Notes under the pieces: generated by a model
Told to the model about the DNA's origin: nothing
Databases searched by the model: none
What the model saw: only the letters and a program-made list of their open reading frames with translations
NCBI GenBank assembly: GCA_030248825.1
Contig: JARCMB010000398.1
Location: 1-5,352 of the forward strand
Source: Pseudanabaenaceae cyanobacterium MP8IB2.15
GTDB taxonomy: Bacteria; Cyanobacteriota; Cyanobacteriia; Pseudanabaenales; Pseudanabaenaceae
Direction: 5' to 3'
DNA length: 5,352 nt
In this document: piece after piece, positions 4,469 to 5,352 of the stretch
How positions within the stretch are numbered: position 1 is the stretch's first letter
Layout of the letters: each line of letters begins with the position of its first letter
Position numbers and translations under genes: made by a program

Positions 4469-5352
4469 TCGAGTAAGTCATCTAGTTCGCTATAGTCAGG
4501 CAGAGTTGAATCGATCGATCTACCATTTCGTAACACAATTCGATCGATCTGAGGACGAGAGAGTAACTCACTGAAGTAACGCGCTTTAAATATAATCAAA
4601 TCGGCGGGTAAACCGACTCCAATTCTGCCTGCGTTGTTCAAACCAATCAAATCTGCTGGAGTAGAAGTTATAGCTCTAATCCAATCCGCGTATGGAGTAT
4701 CCAAATGAGCGATCCGCACTGCCATATTAAAGACTTCCAATCCATCATGATCGCCAAAACCATAGAAAGGATCGCGGCAATTATCCGATGAGATCGCGAC
4801 GGGAATCCCTGCCTCTTTGAGTTCGTGGAGTAAAGTTACACCACGCCACCGAGGGGTTCTAGCATTAGAGCGATCTTGCAAATAGAGATTACACATCGGC
4901 AAACTGACAATCCCAATCCCTGCTTGCTTGACCAATTCGATCGTTTGGGCGGCAACTTCAGACTCTTGTACCGCCAAGCTACAACAATGTCCACACACCA
5001 CTCTCCCTTTAAAATCATGACGGATCGCGGCGGCGGCGATCTGCTGTAAACAATTGGATGCGGGATTATCGTTTTCATCGACATGGAAGTCTAGATCCAA
5101 TCCTCTCTCCTTTGCTAAAGTAAAGACTCGATCGATTTGCTGCTCTAAATCAGGATTTACATAAGCCACGCCCCCTAAGATTCCACCCAAGCCAGCGATT
5201 CGATCGGCAAGAGCTGCACCTTGGTTTCCTGCAAATCCTTCTAGAGCGATCAGCGATACTGCTTGTAAGGTAATTCGATCGCGCCAGATATCTCTTAATT
5301 CACGAAACACTTCTAAACTAATCTCTGCTTTGCTGGGAGGGCAATCGATATG
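4465..5352 (-). CDS. Cytosine deaminase-like amidohydrolase, 5' end off window
   Basis: This is the C-terminal 295 residues of a metal-dependent hydrolase of the amidohydrolase superfamily, closest in pattern to CodA, which deaminates cytosine to uracil. The frame is open to the right edge, reading HIDCPPSKAE, so the GTG at 5308-5310 is not the real start. The N-terminal HxH metal motif should lie beyond the edge. Visible catalytic residues are HVDEND (His at 5083-5085 and a Glu three residues on, like CodA His214/Glu217), GHCC (His at 4987-4989, like His246) and SSDNCRDP (Asp at 4783-4785, like Asp313). The residue after that Asp is Asn where CodA has Asp314, so the true substrate may differ from cytosine. 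ADLIIF and a C-terminal beta region (IVLRNGRSID) fit the family. The 3' end overlaps the small membrane protein gene by 4 bp. Confidence 0.85.
   Translation of the reverse strand, partial: HIDCPPSKAEISLEVFRELRDIWRDRITLQAVSLIALEGFAGNQGAALADRIAGLGGILGGVAYVNPDLEQQIDRVFTLAKERGLDLDFHVDENDNPASNCLQQIAAAAIRHDFKGRVVCGHCCSLAVQESEVAAQTIELVKQAGIGIVSLPMCNLYLQDRSNARTPRWRGVTLLHELKEAGIPVAISSDNCRDPFYGFGDHDGLEVFNMAVRIAHLDTPYADWIRAITSTPADLIGLNNAGRIGVGLPADLIIFKARYFSELLSRPQIDRIVLRNGRSIDSTLPDYSELDDLLD
4511..4550. repeat. Pair of 11-bp direct repeats, TCGATCGATCT
   Basis: Identical TCGATCGATCT copies lie at 4511-4521 and 4540-4550 inside the amidohydrolase gene. The gene reads them in different frames, as Arg-Ser-Ile-Asp and as Gln-Ile-Asp-Arg, so protein conservation alone does not explain the identity. 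They are probably part of the CGATCG repeat family and not a separate element. Confidence 0.6.

Larger units (their letters stand above)
1119..5281. repeat. Dispersed CGATCG palindromes (HIP1 core), 21 copies
   Basis: CGATCG begins at 1119, 1285, 1560, 2222, 2670, 2697, 2723, 3397, 3515, 3545, 3595, 3599, 3742, 3986, 4001, 4512, 4541, 4938, 5129, 5201 and 5276. Random sequence of this composition would hold about one. HIP1 in many cyanobacteria is the octamer GCGATCGC, but none of these copies has both flanking bases. The 5' flank is T in 13, C in 4, G in 3 and A in 1, and TCGATCGA occurs six times. Sites fall in genes and in intergenic DNA, with none in the first 1118 bases. Confidence 0.9.

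Noticed and set aside
5308..5310. GTG as the real start of the amidohydrolase
   Set aside because: The frame stays open to the window edge with family-like residues upstream, and the family needs an N-terminal HxH motif that is not in the window.

Overview
The window is a piece of a cyanobacterial chromosome. It carries an ndhC-ndhK-ndhJ operon of the photosynthetic NDH-1 complex, a soluble ferredoxin-type heme oxygenase, and a very high density of CGATCG palindromes, which are the core of the cyanobacterial HIP1 repeat. I cannot assign a genus from the sequence alone.

Layout. Positions 67-1710 (minus strand) hold ndhC, ndhK and ndhJ as one overlapping operon. A possible weak hairpin terminator lies after ndhJ at the left edge. 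A 192-bp divergent intergenic region (1711-1902) carries a consensus TATAAT facing ndhC and a strong Shine-Dalgarno facing a heme oxygenase gene (1903-2640, plus). A strong intrinsic terminator (2664-2709) follows. Next come a complete C5-cytosine DNA methyltransferase (2751-4055, plus) with no restriction endonuclease beside it, and a small one-helix membrane protein resembling DUF5665 (4133-4468, plus). Convergent to that, and sharing a palindromic CTAG stop with it, is a cytosine-deaminase-like amidohydrolase whose 5' end lies beyond the right edge (4465-5352, minus). No gene-free stretch exceeds 300 bases.

How the genes relate. The ndh genes encode membrane-arm and connecting-domain subunits of the complex that takes electrons from ferredoxin into plastoquinone. 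The heme oxygenase starts bilin synthesis and also uses reduced ferredoxin. These two units share an upstream region but not an operon. The methyltransferase, small membrane protein and amidohydrolase have no evident metabolic link.

The most interesting signal is at the DNA level. I counted 21 CGATCG sites, where roughly one would be expected by chance, and not one is the full HIP1 octamer GCGATCGC. The window also encodes an orphan C5-cytosine methyltransferase that resembles, from memory, the PvuI-type (CGATCG) enzyme of Synechocystis. Three of the sites fall within 59 bp just upstream of that gene: two in the terminator stem and one in a predicted promoter spacer. This suggests the enzyme could methylate its own control region. 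Specificity and regulation are inference and remain untested. I found no CRISPR array, tRNA, rRNA, insertion sequence or previously undescribed multi-gene system.
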